From G963667675 sp965197565 (GTDB lineage: Bacteria; Chloroflexota; Dehalococcoidia; Lucifugimonadales; UBA3495), in contig CBDANK010000004.1 in assembly GCA_965197565.1 (NCBI GenBank), positions 1,488,001 to 1,552,000 of the forward strand: 64,000 nt of DNA, given 5' to 3'. A program made the translations under genes and the position numbers. How positions within the stretch are numbered: the first letter of the stretch is position 1; every line of letters begins with the position of its first letter. Positions 33,677 to 41,848 of this stretch are shown piece after piece. The notes beneath the pieces are model-generated. The model was given only the letters and a program-made list of their open reading frames with translations, did no database searches and was not told the DNA's origin.

Positions 33677-33794
33677 GACTGCCTTCCTTCCAGACCCAAT
33701 TTCGCCAGACCCAATCTCGTCTTATTCCTCAAATTAACTCAACACCAGGCCGGTCGCAACCGCCGGACGGGAGACCTTTGCGTAACCCCCAACT

Positions 33795-33978
33795 ATGTCA
33801 TTCCGAACGCAGCGAAGCCCTTCGGCTGCGCTCAGGATAAACTCCGTGAGGAATCTCAAACCTATGTCAGCAAGCACTGGGTCTGTAGCTGGGTCGACGC
33901 GACGACTCTGGCCCAACGCCTTAGATTCCTCCCTCCGGTCGGAATGACAAGTTGAGCCGGTCGGAATGACATGTTGAG
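33795..33978. repeat. Intergenic repeat R3 with 22-bp tandem duplication
   Basis: This noncoding stretch begins TGTCATTCCGAACGCAGCGA and contains CTGCGCTCAGGATAAACTC, the same module type seen in repeat R2. It ends in two tandem 22-bp copies (33935-33956 and 33957-33978) of CCGGTCGGAATGACA-x-GTTGAG with one mismatch. The rest of the gap between 33677 and 34084 shows no gene. Confidence 0.65.
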
Positions 33979-34084
33979 AGACCAGTTACACAAAGGTCTC
34001 GGACAATGACTTGTATTGACGATGGGTGAAATTATCCTTATCCTCTAAGAGCCCCGGACCCATCCGGGCCTCCAGGAGTAGGAT

Positions 34085-34516
34085 ATGACCCAACCAGCAC
34101 CAGAAACGCCTCCCATTCCTCCACCCATGCCCCAACCGGAGTCGGACTTTTACTGGGAGAAGTGTAAGGCCCACGAGCTTTGGCTGCGTCATTGCAAGAG
34201 TTGCGACAAGGCTTACTTCTATCCCCGGGATATCTGTCCCCACTGCTTTTCCCGGGACACAGATTGGATACAAAGCAGTGGCCGGGGTACTTTGCATACC
34301 TTCTCCATAGTCCACCGGGGGCCTACGCCGGCTTTTCGGGACCGGGCGCCTTACGTTGCCGCTATAGTAGAAGTGGAGAGCGGCGCTCGCATCCCCACCA
34401 ACTTGGTGCAGGTGGAGCCCGATCCCACGGCAATCAAGGTTGGGATGGAGGTGGAGGTGGTGTTCGAAGACTTAAACGACAGCATCAGCCTGCCCAAGTT
34501 CCGGCCGGTAGCTTAA
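34085..34516 (+). CDS. Zn-ribbon/OB-fold protein (DUF35)
   Basis: This 143-aa protein has an N-terminal rubredoxin-like zinc ribbon (HCKSC and ICPHC, about residues 38-60) and an OB-fold (GTLHTFSIVHRGPTPAFRDRAPYVAAIVEVESGARIPTNL). DUF35 proteins usually partner thiolases or other acyl-CoA enzymes. Here the next gene on the strand is a TPP-dependent enzyme 160 bp away, so a partnership there is possible but not standard. CCAGGAG precedes the ATG. Confidence 0.85.
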   Translation: MTQPAPETPPIPPPMPQPESDFYWEKCKAHELWLRHCKSCDKAYFYPRDICPHCFSRDTDWIQSSGRGTLHTFSIVHRGPTPAFRDRAPYVAAIVEVESGARIPTNLVQVEPDPTAIKVGMEVEVVFEDLNDSISLPKFRPVA

Positions 34517-34675
34517 GACTTTGGCTTAAGTCAGCCAAACACCACGCAACATGTTTCGGACACCCCGGAGTGTGTATAGATTCAACCATCAACTTAAAGC
34601 TTTGTCTTGGGCGGACTTCTGTATTGTAGTTAGACGGCCGCGCCCGGCATAAAGACTCGATTTGGAGAAAAGAAT

Positions 34676-36346
34676 ATGCCACGAATGACTGGGGGACAGT
34701 TCATGGCGGAAACCATGAAAGGCTACGGGGTTACCCACTTTTTCTTCGTGCCGGTCATTGCCCGGAAGGCCATGATAGAGATGGAGAAGCTGGGTATCCG
34801 CCGGATTATGACTCACGGCGAGAAATCCGCAGCTTATATGGCCGACGGTTACGCCCGGGCCTCCAACCGGGTAGGGGTGTGCATGGCCCAGTCTGTGGGC
34901 GCGGTCAACCTGGCGGCAGGACTTCAAGACGCATATCTGGGCCTATCGCCGGTGGTGGCTATCACAGGCCATCGTCCTTTGATGCACCAGTACCGCAACT
35001 CATACCAGGAAGTTGAGCACCTGCAGCCTTTCAGCGCGGTTACCAAATACAGCGCGGTGGTGGACAGTGTGGAGCAGCTCCCCCACTTGCTTCGGCAGGC
35101 CTTCAGGGATGCAACCTCCGGCGCTCCCGCGCCGGTGCACCTGGAGTTGTTAGGAATGTCCGGCGACTTGATAGCCGAGACCGAAGGGGACTTGGAGGTG
35201 ATAATCGAAGACTCTTTCATTCAACGGCCTGCTTTTCGTCCCGAGCCGGAACCCCGGAGGGTACGAGAGGCGGCACAGGCGTTGGCCGGGGCCCGGCGCC
35301 CGGTGATAGTAGCCGGCGGGGGCGTAACCGCCTCGGGCGCTCAGAAGGAAGTAGTCGAGTTGGCCGAGATGCTGTCGATACCGGTGGCTACTTCGCTCAA
35401 CGCCAAGGGGACCATTGCCGAAGACCATCCCCTTTCAGTAGGCGTCTGCGGGTCATACTCCAGATGGTGCGCCAACCGGGTGGTATACGAAGCCGACTTG
35501 GTCCTATTCATCGGCAGCCATACCGGAAGCCAGGTCACCTTGGACTGGAAAATCCCGGCTATGGGTACGCCGGTGATTCAGATCGACATCGATCCCTCCG
35601 AGTTAGGCCGGAGCTATCCGACACAAGTAGCCCTGCAAGGAGACGCCCAAGCCACTCTTCGCCGCTTGATCGAAGCCTCCGAGCCCATGGGCGAACGCTC
35701 GGGCTGGGTGGAGCGGGCTCAACAGTTGGTGCGGGAATGGCGTGAAGAGGTGGCCCCGTTAGCCGAGTCGGACGCCGTCCCCATCCGCCCTGAGCGTATT
35801 TGCGCCGAATTGACCAAGACCTTGCCGTCCGACACGATTTTGCTGGCCGACACAGGCCACGCCGGAATTTGGACCGGCAGCATGATAGACCTGAAACACC
35901 CGGAGCAGAGCTACCTCCGGGCGGCGGGTTCGTTGGGTTGGGGACTGCCGGCGGCCCTGGGAGCCAAGTGCGCGGCGCCGGACCGGCCGGTGGTCTGCTT
36001 CACCGGCGACGGCGGCTTCTGGTATCACATCGCTGAACTGGAGACCGCCGCTCGCCATAACATAAACGCTGTGATTGTGGTGAACAACAATCGTGCGTTG
36101 AACCAAGACAAGCGAGGGGACGACCTGGCCTACGAGGGCATTCCGGGCAATCCTGAGGAGCTCTATGCCTTCGGAGAAGTCGATCTGGCTAAAATGGCCG
36201 AGACCATGGGATGCTTCGGGATCAAGGTAGAACAACCGGGCCAGATTCAGAGTGCCTTGGAGCAGGCCCTAGCCTCGGGCAAGCCGGCAGTTGTCGAGGT
36301 GGTGAGCGACATCAATGCTATGGCGCCCCCAGCCTGGAGCCCGTAA
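34676..36346 (+). CDS. Thiamine pyrophosphate-dependent enzyme, acetolactate synthase-like
   Basis: This 556-aa protein has the three domains of the acetolactate synthase/benzoylformate decarboxylase group. The N-terminal PYR domain has the cofactor-activating Glu in THGEKSAAYMADGYAR, and a central nucleotide-fold domain (GARRPVIVAGGGVTASGA) follows. The C-terminal PP domain has the TPP motif GDGGFWYHIAELETAARHN...VNNN. It is near a DUF35 protein. A carboligase or 2-keto-acid decarboxylase role is likely; no regulatory ilvN subunit is adjacent, so branched-chain synthesis is not supported. Confidence 0.85.
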   Translation: MPRMTGGQFMAETMKGYGVTHFFFVPVIARKAMIEMEKLGIRRIMTHGEKSAAYMADGYARASNRVGVCMAQSVGAVNLAAGLQDAYLGLSPVVAITGHRPLMHQYRNSYQEVEHLQPFSAVTKYSAVVDSVEQLPHLLRQAFRDATSGAPAPVHLELLGMSGDLIAETEGDLEVIIEDSFIQRPAFRPEPEPRRVREAAQALAGARRPVIVAGGGVTASGAQKEVVELAEMLSIPVATSLNAKGTIAEDHPLSVGVCGSYSRWCANRVVYEADLVLFIGSHTGSQVTLDWKIPAMGTPVIQIDIDPSELGRSYPTQVALQGDAQATLRRLIEASEPMGERSGWVERAQQLVREWREEVAPLAESDAVPIRPERICAELTKTLPSDTILLADTGHAGIWTGSMIDLKHPEQSYLRAAGSLGWGLPAALGAKCAAPDRPVVCFTGDGGFWYHIAELETAARHNINAVIVVNNNRALNQDKRGDDLAYEGIPGNPEELYAFGEVDLAKMAETMGCFGIKVEQPGQIQSALEQALASGKPAVVEVVSDINAMAPPAWSP

Positions 36347-36349
36347 AAG

Positions 36350-37216
36350 CTATAGTCTTGCTGCCCCCGCCAGCACTTCCTGGGCTGCATGGTAGTCCCG
36401 CGCTCCCCCTCGTTTGACGGGCGGCATCAGGTAAACGTTGTGCAAGCCCTTGTCTTGGAACGTCAGAAATAACTCCAAGGCGATATCCACACCGGAGCGC
36501 CCTCGCTCCAACTCTTCTCGTATTCCTCCCGGCACCGGGCTGAAAACGATGCCGTTCTTCTCCAACACCTGTAGGCCAAAGAACACCGGAACGGCCAGTG
36601 CTTCGCCTGCGGCCGCAGCATAGGCATCGCGAAACCGGGCCGCGTCTGCCGCGTCAAATATTGGCTGAGCAATGAAGAATTGGGCCCCGGCCCGTGCCTT
36701 GCGCCGAGCTAACCCAGCCTCTTTCCGGATTCCCCGTGCCAAATCCAGGGTCGCGCCGACGCAAAAGTCAGTAGGCGCCGGCAACTGTATACCGCGGAAA
36801 TCCAGGCCCCGGTTCATCGCCGCGATGGCGGCGATGAACTCCGTTGGCCGAATGTCGGCGGCTTCCCGCACCAGAGCCAGGTCTCCCTGGGTCAAAGGGT
36901 CTCCCCGCACCACTACCACGTTCTCCAGGCCCATTAATTGGGCCCCCAGCAACAGGGACTGAAGGGCCAGCCGGTTCATGTCCCGGGTGGCCAAGGTAAA
37001 CACTACCTCCTTGCTCGTCCGGGTTTTGATGGCTGCGGCCAGCATAGCCGAATTGACCCGCACGGCCCGGCCGGGGTTGTAAGCCACCGATATAAAGTCG
37101 GCGTCGATATTCGCTTGTTGGACCACTTGCGCCTCGCCGGAGCGCGGCGGTGAAAAATCGCAGATGAAGGCACTATGACCCGTGGCCTCATAACACCGTT
37201 CCGTTACTTTGGCCAT
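36350..37216 (-). CDS. Methylenetetrahydrofolate reductase-like protein
   Basis: This 288-aa TIM-barrel protein resembles MetF. It has FICDFSPPRSGEAQVVQQA (the catalytic-Glu region of MetF, EFFPP, is here DFSPP), the folate-handling DMNRLALQSLLLGAQLMGLENVVVVRGDP and FFIAQPIFDA. It would reduce methylene-THF to methyl-THF with FAD. The change of the E-x-P-P segment to D-F-S-P-P suggests a divergent relative; metF is therefore not assigned. It converges with the TPP-enzyme gene with a 3-bp gap. Confidence 0.78.
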   Translation of the reverse strand: MAKVTERCYEATGHSAFICDFSPPRSGEAQVVQQANIDADFISVAYNPGRAVRVNSAMLAAAIKTRTSKEVVFTLATRDMNRLALQSLLLGAQLMGLENVVVVRGDPLTQGDLALVREAADIRPTEFIAAIAAMNRGLDFRGIQLPAPTDFCVGATLDLARGIRKEAGLARRKARAGAQFFIAQPIFDAADAARFRDAYAAAAGEALAVPVFFGLQVLEKNGIVFSPVPGGIREELERGRSGVDIALELFLTFQDKGLHNVYLMPPVKRGGARDYHAAQEVLAGAARL

Positions 37217-37426
37217 ACTGAGGCCTTCATCACAGCTCAGGGAGGCGAGGTGACGGGCCTTTGGTTCTAGGAATAGCGGAGGAACAGGTCGTTACTGGGA
37301 CGAGGCTCTTGGGCATGGCCGGCACAAGAATTCCAGGGGGCCGGCCGGTGTGCGGCAATGCGATCAGAATGGGGCAGCGCCTTGGCGAACGCGGAGGCCG
37401 GCGCCACCGCGAAGTGGCGGCGTTCT

Positions 37427-38182
37427 TCAGGTCTTGGGGGCGATCCGGTCCAGATATTGACGGAAAAGTTCTACTGCTTTGTACTCCGAAAGACCCATGA
37501 AAAAGCGGAAGCCTTGTATATATTCGACAATATCCTTGGGCAGCATCAGTAGGTTGTCCCGTGGTTCAGATTCGTGAAAAAGGGCCTCCACCCCTTCTTC
37601 CAAACCCACGTAAAGGGTATCCTCCAACAAAAGGGCTTCCTTGGGGTCCAGGTCCTTCCGGGCGATCCAGCGGCTATACACGAAGGGGAGGCCGGTCCAC
37701 TGGAACCACTCTTCGCCCAAGTCGTACCGGTGGGGGTAGCCCCGGGCGCCGCGACGGCGGCGAAGGGCCTGATTATCGGTGACCAGGAAAGCGTCGTAGG
37801 CATCCTCCATGGACACGTATTCTTCCGGCTGGACCTCGTGTTTAGCCAGCAGCAGCACCCTCAAAAGGTGCAGGGAAGCGCCGGCCTCGCCGGTGACGCC
37901 GATACGAGCTCCTGACATATCCTCGATGGGCAGCTTCGAGTAGAGCAGGGCGCTCCTAGTCTGCTCAGTGGTGGCAATGCAAAAGCCGGAAACCGGCCGG
38001 AACCCCTCTCCCAAATGAAAAGTGTCGACCAACGGCACCGGACCGGCGTCGATCTCTCCATTACGCAAGGCCGACACCACACCGCTGGGCAACATTTCCT
38101 GCAGTTGGAGTCCCCGCCGCCCCATGTCGTTGTAGAAGGGCTCGGCATTCATGTAGGGAAGACGAGCAATTTTCAGGGCCAT
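37427..38182 (-). CDS. mqnA: Chorismate dehydratase (futalosine pathway)
   Basis: This 251-aa protein of the periplasmic-binding-like fold carries MqnA hallmarks: KIARLPYMNAEPFYNDM at the N-terminus, EIDAGPVPLVDTFHL, and the C-terminal DIVEYIQGFRFFMGLSEYKAVELF. MqnA removes water from chorismate to begin menaquinone synthesis by the futalosine route. The ATG at 38182 is chosen because a good promoter (TTGACG-17-TACAAT) covers the upstream alternative start at 38260. Its downstream partners UbiD, UbiA, UbiX and MenG are at 12-16 kb; mqnB-E are not in the window. Confidence 0.9.
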   Translation of the reverse strand: MALKIARLPYMNAEPFYNDMGRRGLQLQEMLPSGVVSALRNGEIDAGPVPLVDTFHLGEGFRPVSGFCIATTEQTRSALLYSKLPIEDMSGARIGVTGEAGASLHLLRVLLLAKHEVQPEEYVSMEDAYDAFLVTDNQALRRRRGARGYPHRYDLGEEWFQWTGLPFVYSRWIARKDLDPKEALLLEDTLYVGLEEGVEALFHESEPRDNLLMLPKDIVEYIQGFRFFMGLSEYKAVELFRQYLDRIAPKT

Positions 38183-38231
38183 AGAAAAACACCAGTTTGC
38201 AGCCAAGTCTGTCCAGTCGATTGCTCCGTTG

Positions 38232-38260
38232 ATTGTAGGCGGATTGCCATACTCCGTCAA
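38232..38260 (-). promoter_or_regulatory. Sigma70-type promoter for mqnA
   Basis: On the minus strand TTGACG (38260-38255) and TACAAT (38237-38232) are 17 bp apart, near consensus in both boxes and spacing. Transcription would start near 38225, about 43 nt before the mqnA ATG. The divergent metallopeptidase gene shares this intergenic region. Confidence 0.7.
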
Positions 38261-38333
38261 GCTAAAATGTCACATGCATCGATTCTTTCGACACTGTCGC
38301 AGGTTTTACGGTACACTAAATCATGGAGGCTAT

Positions 38334-39761
38334 GTGAGAAAACTGATCTTGCTCCTGGCGACGGTGCTTGCCGTGGCTGTACTGCTTCCCACTGGGGCTG
38401 CGTTAGCCGACGAAGGGGACATCGAAGTCTTGGAGGCGGAAGCGGAGAGTCAGTTTCCGGACGGCGTCAAGTTTTCCATCACCGCTCAAAGCTCGGAGGA
38501 AATCGACGAAATACGCGTGTTTTTCAGGACAGTGGGCCAGACGGGCTTAAGCGCTTACCGGTCTGTGGATTTTGAGCCGGGGAAGTTGGTCACCGGCGAG
38601 TCCATCTTGAGCAGCGGCGGAGGAGGAGATTACTTTCCGCCGGGCACGCAAATCCAGTTTTCCTTCGAGGTTCGAGACAAGGCTGGCGGAGTCTTCCGCA
38701 CCGCGGAGCAGGACTTCGTCTATAATGACATCCGCTTTGAGTGGCTGGAGGTCTCCTCTGGATTGGTAACCGTCTACTACTACGGAGAGTACGTGGAGCA
38801 GCGGGCCAACACGGTGCTGCAGGCTGCCGCAGAGGCCATGGAGATCATGGTGCCGCTGCTGGGTATCGAGCCTACCGAACCCCTGCGCATTGTCTCCTAC
38901 AACAACTACCGGCATATGTCGACGGCCCTGCCATTCAGGTCTCAAGCAGTGCGGGAGCAGCTACAAACACAAGGAATGGCCTTTGACAATGAACGGGTCT
39001 TGTTGGTGCACGGATTCGATGCGACAGTGAAGGGCACCGTGTCCCATGAATTCACTCACTTGCTGGTGGCCGAAGCCGCCGGCCGGGCTCGCAACCAGGT
39101 GCCGGCTTGGCTGAACGAGGGCCTGGCCGAATATGGCAACGTCGACCCCACAGACAACTATGAAGCCGCCCTCCGATACGGCATATACACCCGGCGCCTG
39201 AAGCCTTTATGGTTTCAGCAATCATTCTCCGGCTCTCCAAACGATATCATAATTGCTTATGGCCAAGGCCGGTCGGTGGTTAACTTTCTGGTCAACCGCT
39301 TCGGACCGGAGAACATAGCTGAATTATTCAGAGCACTGCAAAAGACGCTGGACGTAGATTTGGCCCTGAAAGAAGTGTACGGCTTTGACCAGTACGGGTT
39401 GGACACGGAGTGGCGCAAGGCTGTCGGTATCGAGCCTTTGCCTCCGCCGGGGGAGTTGGAGCAGCGGATGCAGGAACTGGAAACCGCGGACACCGCCGAG
39501 GATGCGCCGGCATCAGTTCCGGCTGTGATAGCTGAATCCGAGGCGGAGCCTGCCCCCACTCCTGAACCTTCGCCGGCGGCCTCGGTTGGAGAAGAGAGCG
39601 CCGGCGCGCCCTCCCCAGGGGGATGCAGCGCGCCGGCTGATACAGGAAGTGGCCCCGCATCTTTAGCCTTGGGCGCCATACTGCTCATGGGCGCGCCGCT
39701 GGGGCTGTTGTCTTTCCGCGCCCTTCGCGGGCGCAGACCGGTTAACGGGCCCGGGGATTGA
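38334..39761 (+). CDS. Secreted MA-type metallopeptidase with C-terminal anchor
   Basis: This 475-aa protein starts at a GTG after GGAGG. A signal peptide (about residues 1-25, ending AALA-D) leads into a beta-rich domain, then a gluzincin peptidase domain. The zinc motif is HEFTH (238-242), with the third ligand Glu262 in PAWLNEGLAEY. A Pro/Glu/Ala-rich linker (about 415-435) precedes a tripartite tail: GGCS, a hydrophobic helix and an Arg-rich end (ALRGRRP). That tail looks like a surface-sorting or membrane-anchor signal. It is probably a cell-surface protease with unknown target. Confidence 0.85.
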   Translation: MRKLILLLATVLAVAVLLPTGAALADEGDIEVLEAEAESQFPDGVKFSITAQSSEEIDEIRVFFRTVGQTGLSAYRSVDFEPGKLVTGESILSSGGGGDYFPPGTQIQFSFEVRDKAGGVFRTAEQDFVYNDIRFEWLEVSSGLVTVYYYGEYVEQRANTVLQAAAEAMEIMVPLLGIEPTEPLRIVSYNNYRHMSTALPFRSQAVREQLQTQGMAFDNERVLLVHGFDATVKGTVSHEFTHLLVAEAAGRARNQVPAWLNEGLAEYGNVDPTDNYEAALRYGIYTRRLKPLWFQQSFSGSPNDIIIAYGQGRSVVNFLVNRFGPENIAELFRALQKTLDVDLALKEVYGFDQYGLDTEWRKAVGIEPLPPPGELEQRMQELETADTAEDAPASVPAVIAESEAEPAPTPEPSPAASVGEESAGAPSPGGCSAPADTGSGPASLALGAILLMGAPLGLLSFRALRGRRPVNGPGD

Positions 39762-40896
39762 AAGCGTCGTTTACCGCGTCGCCCAGCAAGTTGAAGGTGA
39801 ATAGCAGCACCGTCAAGGTGCCCACGGGGAACAGCAGCAGATGCGGGTTAGTGCGAAGCACCGAGATACTAGCGTTCTCGAAAATCATTAGCCCCAAACT
39901 GGGCGTGGGCGGTTGGATTCCGATTCCCAAAAAGCTGAAGAAAACCTCGGAGCCGGCTACGCCGGCCAGTCCCGCCGAGACCAGCACAATCACCGGTCCC
40001 ATTACGTTGGGCAGAACATGCCTCAGCAAGATGCGGGGTGTGGGCGCTCCCATGGCTTGGGCCGCTTCCACATACTGGTTTTCCCTGGCCTGTAATACCT
40101 GGCCTCGCACCAGCCGGGCCATACCGAACCAACTGAAAATCGCCAGGGCCAAGGATAGCACCAAGTAATCGGCTATCCCAAGTTGTACGATGCTGACTCC
40201 GAGGGCGTCCTCGATTCCTCGCACCCAATCTCTGATAGGGTCCCTTAGGGCCGAAACGAAAATCAACACTAAGAAGAACTCGGGAAAAGAGGTAGTGACC
40301 TCGCCGACCCGCATGATTACAGAGTCGATAATCCGACCAAAATAACCTGCAATCAGGCCCAGGGTTATACCCAAGGCCAGGCTGCCGGTTACCAGGGTAA
40401 TCACAGTGATGATTACCGTGGTCCTCAATCCGTATATTATGCGGGTGAGGATGTCTCTCCCCAGCCGGTCGGTGCCGAATGGATGGCTCCAAGAACCGGC
40501 GGGCCGCACCACAACCGCCAACCGATCGTCTACGTTGATCTCGCCATTGGCTCCGCCGCGCACGAATGTCACCTGCCCCTTATCCATTCGCCGCTGGGCT
40601 TCGTCTAAGGTTATTTCGCGTTGGTTAACGCCTACGCTGTCAGCGGCCACCACCGTTTTCTCAATAACCTTAGCCCCAACCCAGGGGGGCGGCTGCTTGG
40701 CAATATCAAGATTCTGGTCGTTGAACCCGTATGGAGTCACTAAGGGGGAGAAAATCCCGGCGCCGTACATTAGGACGATAATGCCCAGGCAAGCTACCCC
40801 CACCTTTTTACGCATCAATCGCCGAAGCGAAATAGCCCAATAGCTCCGGCCGGGCCGAGGCACACCGGTTAAGACCGCTTGGGCCTCACCGCGCAA
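39742..40896 (-). CDS. Peptide/nickel-type ABC transporter permease (DppC/OppC-like)
   Basis: This 384-aa inner-membrane permease has an N-terminal helix, a large insert (about residues 55-140, with VTFVRGGANGEINVDDRLAV) and the LRTTVIITVITLVTGSLAL core. The EAA loop reads YVEAAQAMGAPTPRILLRHVLPN. It forms the channel with the OppB-like protein encoded just upstream. The insert between TM1 and TM2 is longer than in E. coli OppC. Its 3' end overlaps the metallopeptidase 3' end by 20 bp. Confidence 0.9.
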   Translation of the reverse strand: MRGEAQAVLTGVPRPGRSYWAISLRRLMRKKVGVACLGIIVLMYGAGIFSPLVTPYGFNDQNLDIAKQPPPWVGAKVIEKTVVAADSVGVNQREITLDEAQRRMDKGQVTFVRGGANGEINVDDRLAVVVRPAGSWSHPFGTDRLGRDILTRIIYGLRTTVIITVITLVTGSLALGITLGLIAGYFGRIIDSVIMRVGEVTTSFPEFFLVLIFVSALRDPIRDWVRGIEDALGVSIVQLGIADYLVLSLALAIFSWFGMARLVRGQVLQARENQYVEAAQAMGAPTPRILLRHVLPNVMGPVIVLVSAGLAGVAGSEVFFSFLGIGIQPPTPSLGLMIFENASISVLRTNPHLLLFPVGTLTVLLFTFNLLGDAVNDAFNPRAR

Positions 40897-41833
40897 CGGA
40901 CCCGCCTCTTAGCCGGATACGGGGGTCCATCATCGGGTAAATCAGGTCCACCAGCAGCATGGCCAGCACGAACAGGGTGGTCCCGATGAGAGTGACGGCG
41001 TTAATCACCGGGTAATCCCTTGAGAAAAAAGACTCGATCAAAAGGTTGCCTACTCCTGGGATACCGAAGAACCGCTCCACGATGAAGGAGGTGAAGGCCA
41101 GGCCGGCCAGCGAGAACCCCAATGTAGTGACCACAGGAATCATGGCGTTGCGCAGTATGTGTCGACTGCGGACGGTGTTTTCCGCCAAGCCCTTGGCCCG
41201 AGCGGTCCTCACGTAGTCTTGGGACAGTACATCCAGAGTGCTGGCCCGGGTCAGCCGAGCAATAATGGCGATTCCCGGCACCCCAATAGCCACTGCGGGA
41301 AGGATGATCTGAGTATCAAAAAAACCGCCCCAACCGTGGGTCGGAAGCGCATCTAGCTTCAGTGCGAAAAGGAACAAAAGACCGGGAGCGGTCAAAAATA
41401 TGGGCACAGATTGTCCCACCAAGGTCGCCGCCACCGCCCCGGTGTCCCAGAAAGTCCCTTGTTTCAGTGCGGCGAAGAGCCCGATTGAGACCCCAAGGGT
41501 GACGGATATAATCAAGGCCGCCAGGTTCAGTTGGGCAGATACCCACATCTTTTTCTTGAGCAGCTCACCGACGCTCCGTCCCCGGTACTTGAAGCTCTCG
41601 CCGAAGTCGCCGCGGACCACGTCTTTCAGATAGCGGCCATATTGGACAAAGATGTTGTCGTTGAGACCGCGCTGCTCACGAATCCGCTGCACGACCTCGG
41701 GGTTTGAATACTGACCTGACAGAAGTTGAACCGGGTCTCCGGGGCCGAAACGGCCTAGAACGAAGGTGATGAAGGACACGATGAGCAGGATGACAGGCAG
41801 CCAGGCCAGCCGACGGGCGATGTAGGTTCCCAC
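40886..41833 (-). CDS. Peptide/nickel-type ABC transporter permease (DppB/OppB-like)
   Basis: This 315-aa permease starts MGTYIARRLAWLPVILLIVSFITFVLGRFGPGDP, the OppB/DppB hallmark. Six hydrophobic segments and the EAA loop YVRTARAKGLAENTVRSRHILRNAMIPV follow. It overlaps the downstream OppC-like gene by 11 bp. The importer lacks ATPase genes in this operon, so these must be encoded elsewhere. Confidence 0.92.
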   Translation of the reverse strand: MGTYIARRLAWLPVILLIVSFITFVLGRFGPGDPVQLLSGQYSNPEVVQRIREQRGLNDNIFVQYGRYLKDVVRGDFGESFKYRGRSVGELLKKKMWVSAQLNLAALIISVTLGVSIGLFAALKQGTFWDTGAVAATLVGQSVPIFLTAPGLLFLFALKLDALPTHGWGGFFDTQIILPAVAIGVPGIAIIARLTRASTLDVLSQDYVRTARAKGLAENTVRSRHILRNAMIPVVTTLGFSLAGLAFTSFIVERFFGIPGVGNLLIESFFSRDYPVINAVTLIGTTLFVLAMLLVDLIYPMMDPRIRLRGGSVAR

Positions 41834-41848
41834 GCCTTGGCCCGCCTT

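Noticed and set aside
33935..33978. Start of a CRISPR array
   Set aside because: Only two adjacent 22-bp copies with no spacer between them and no cas genes in the window.
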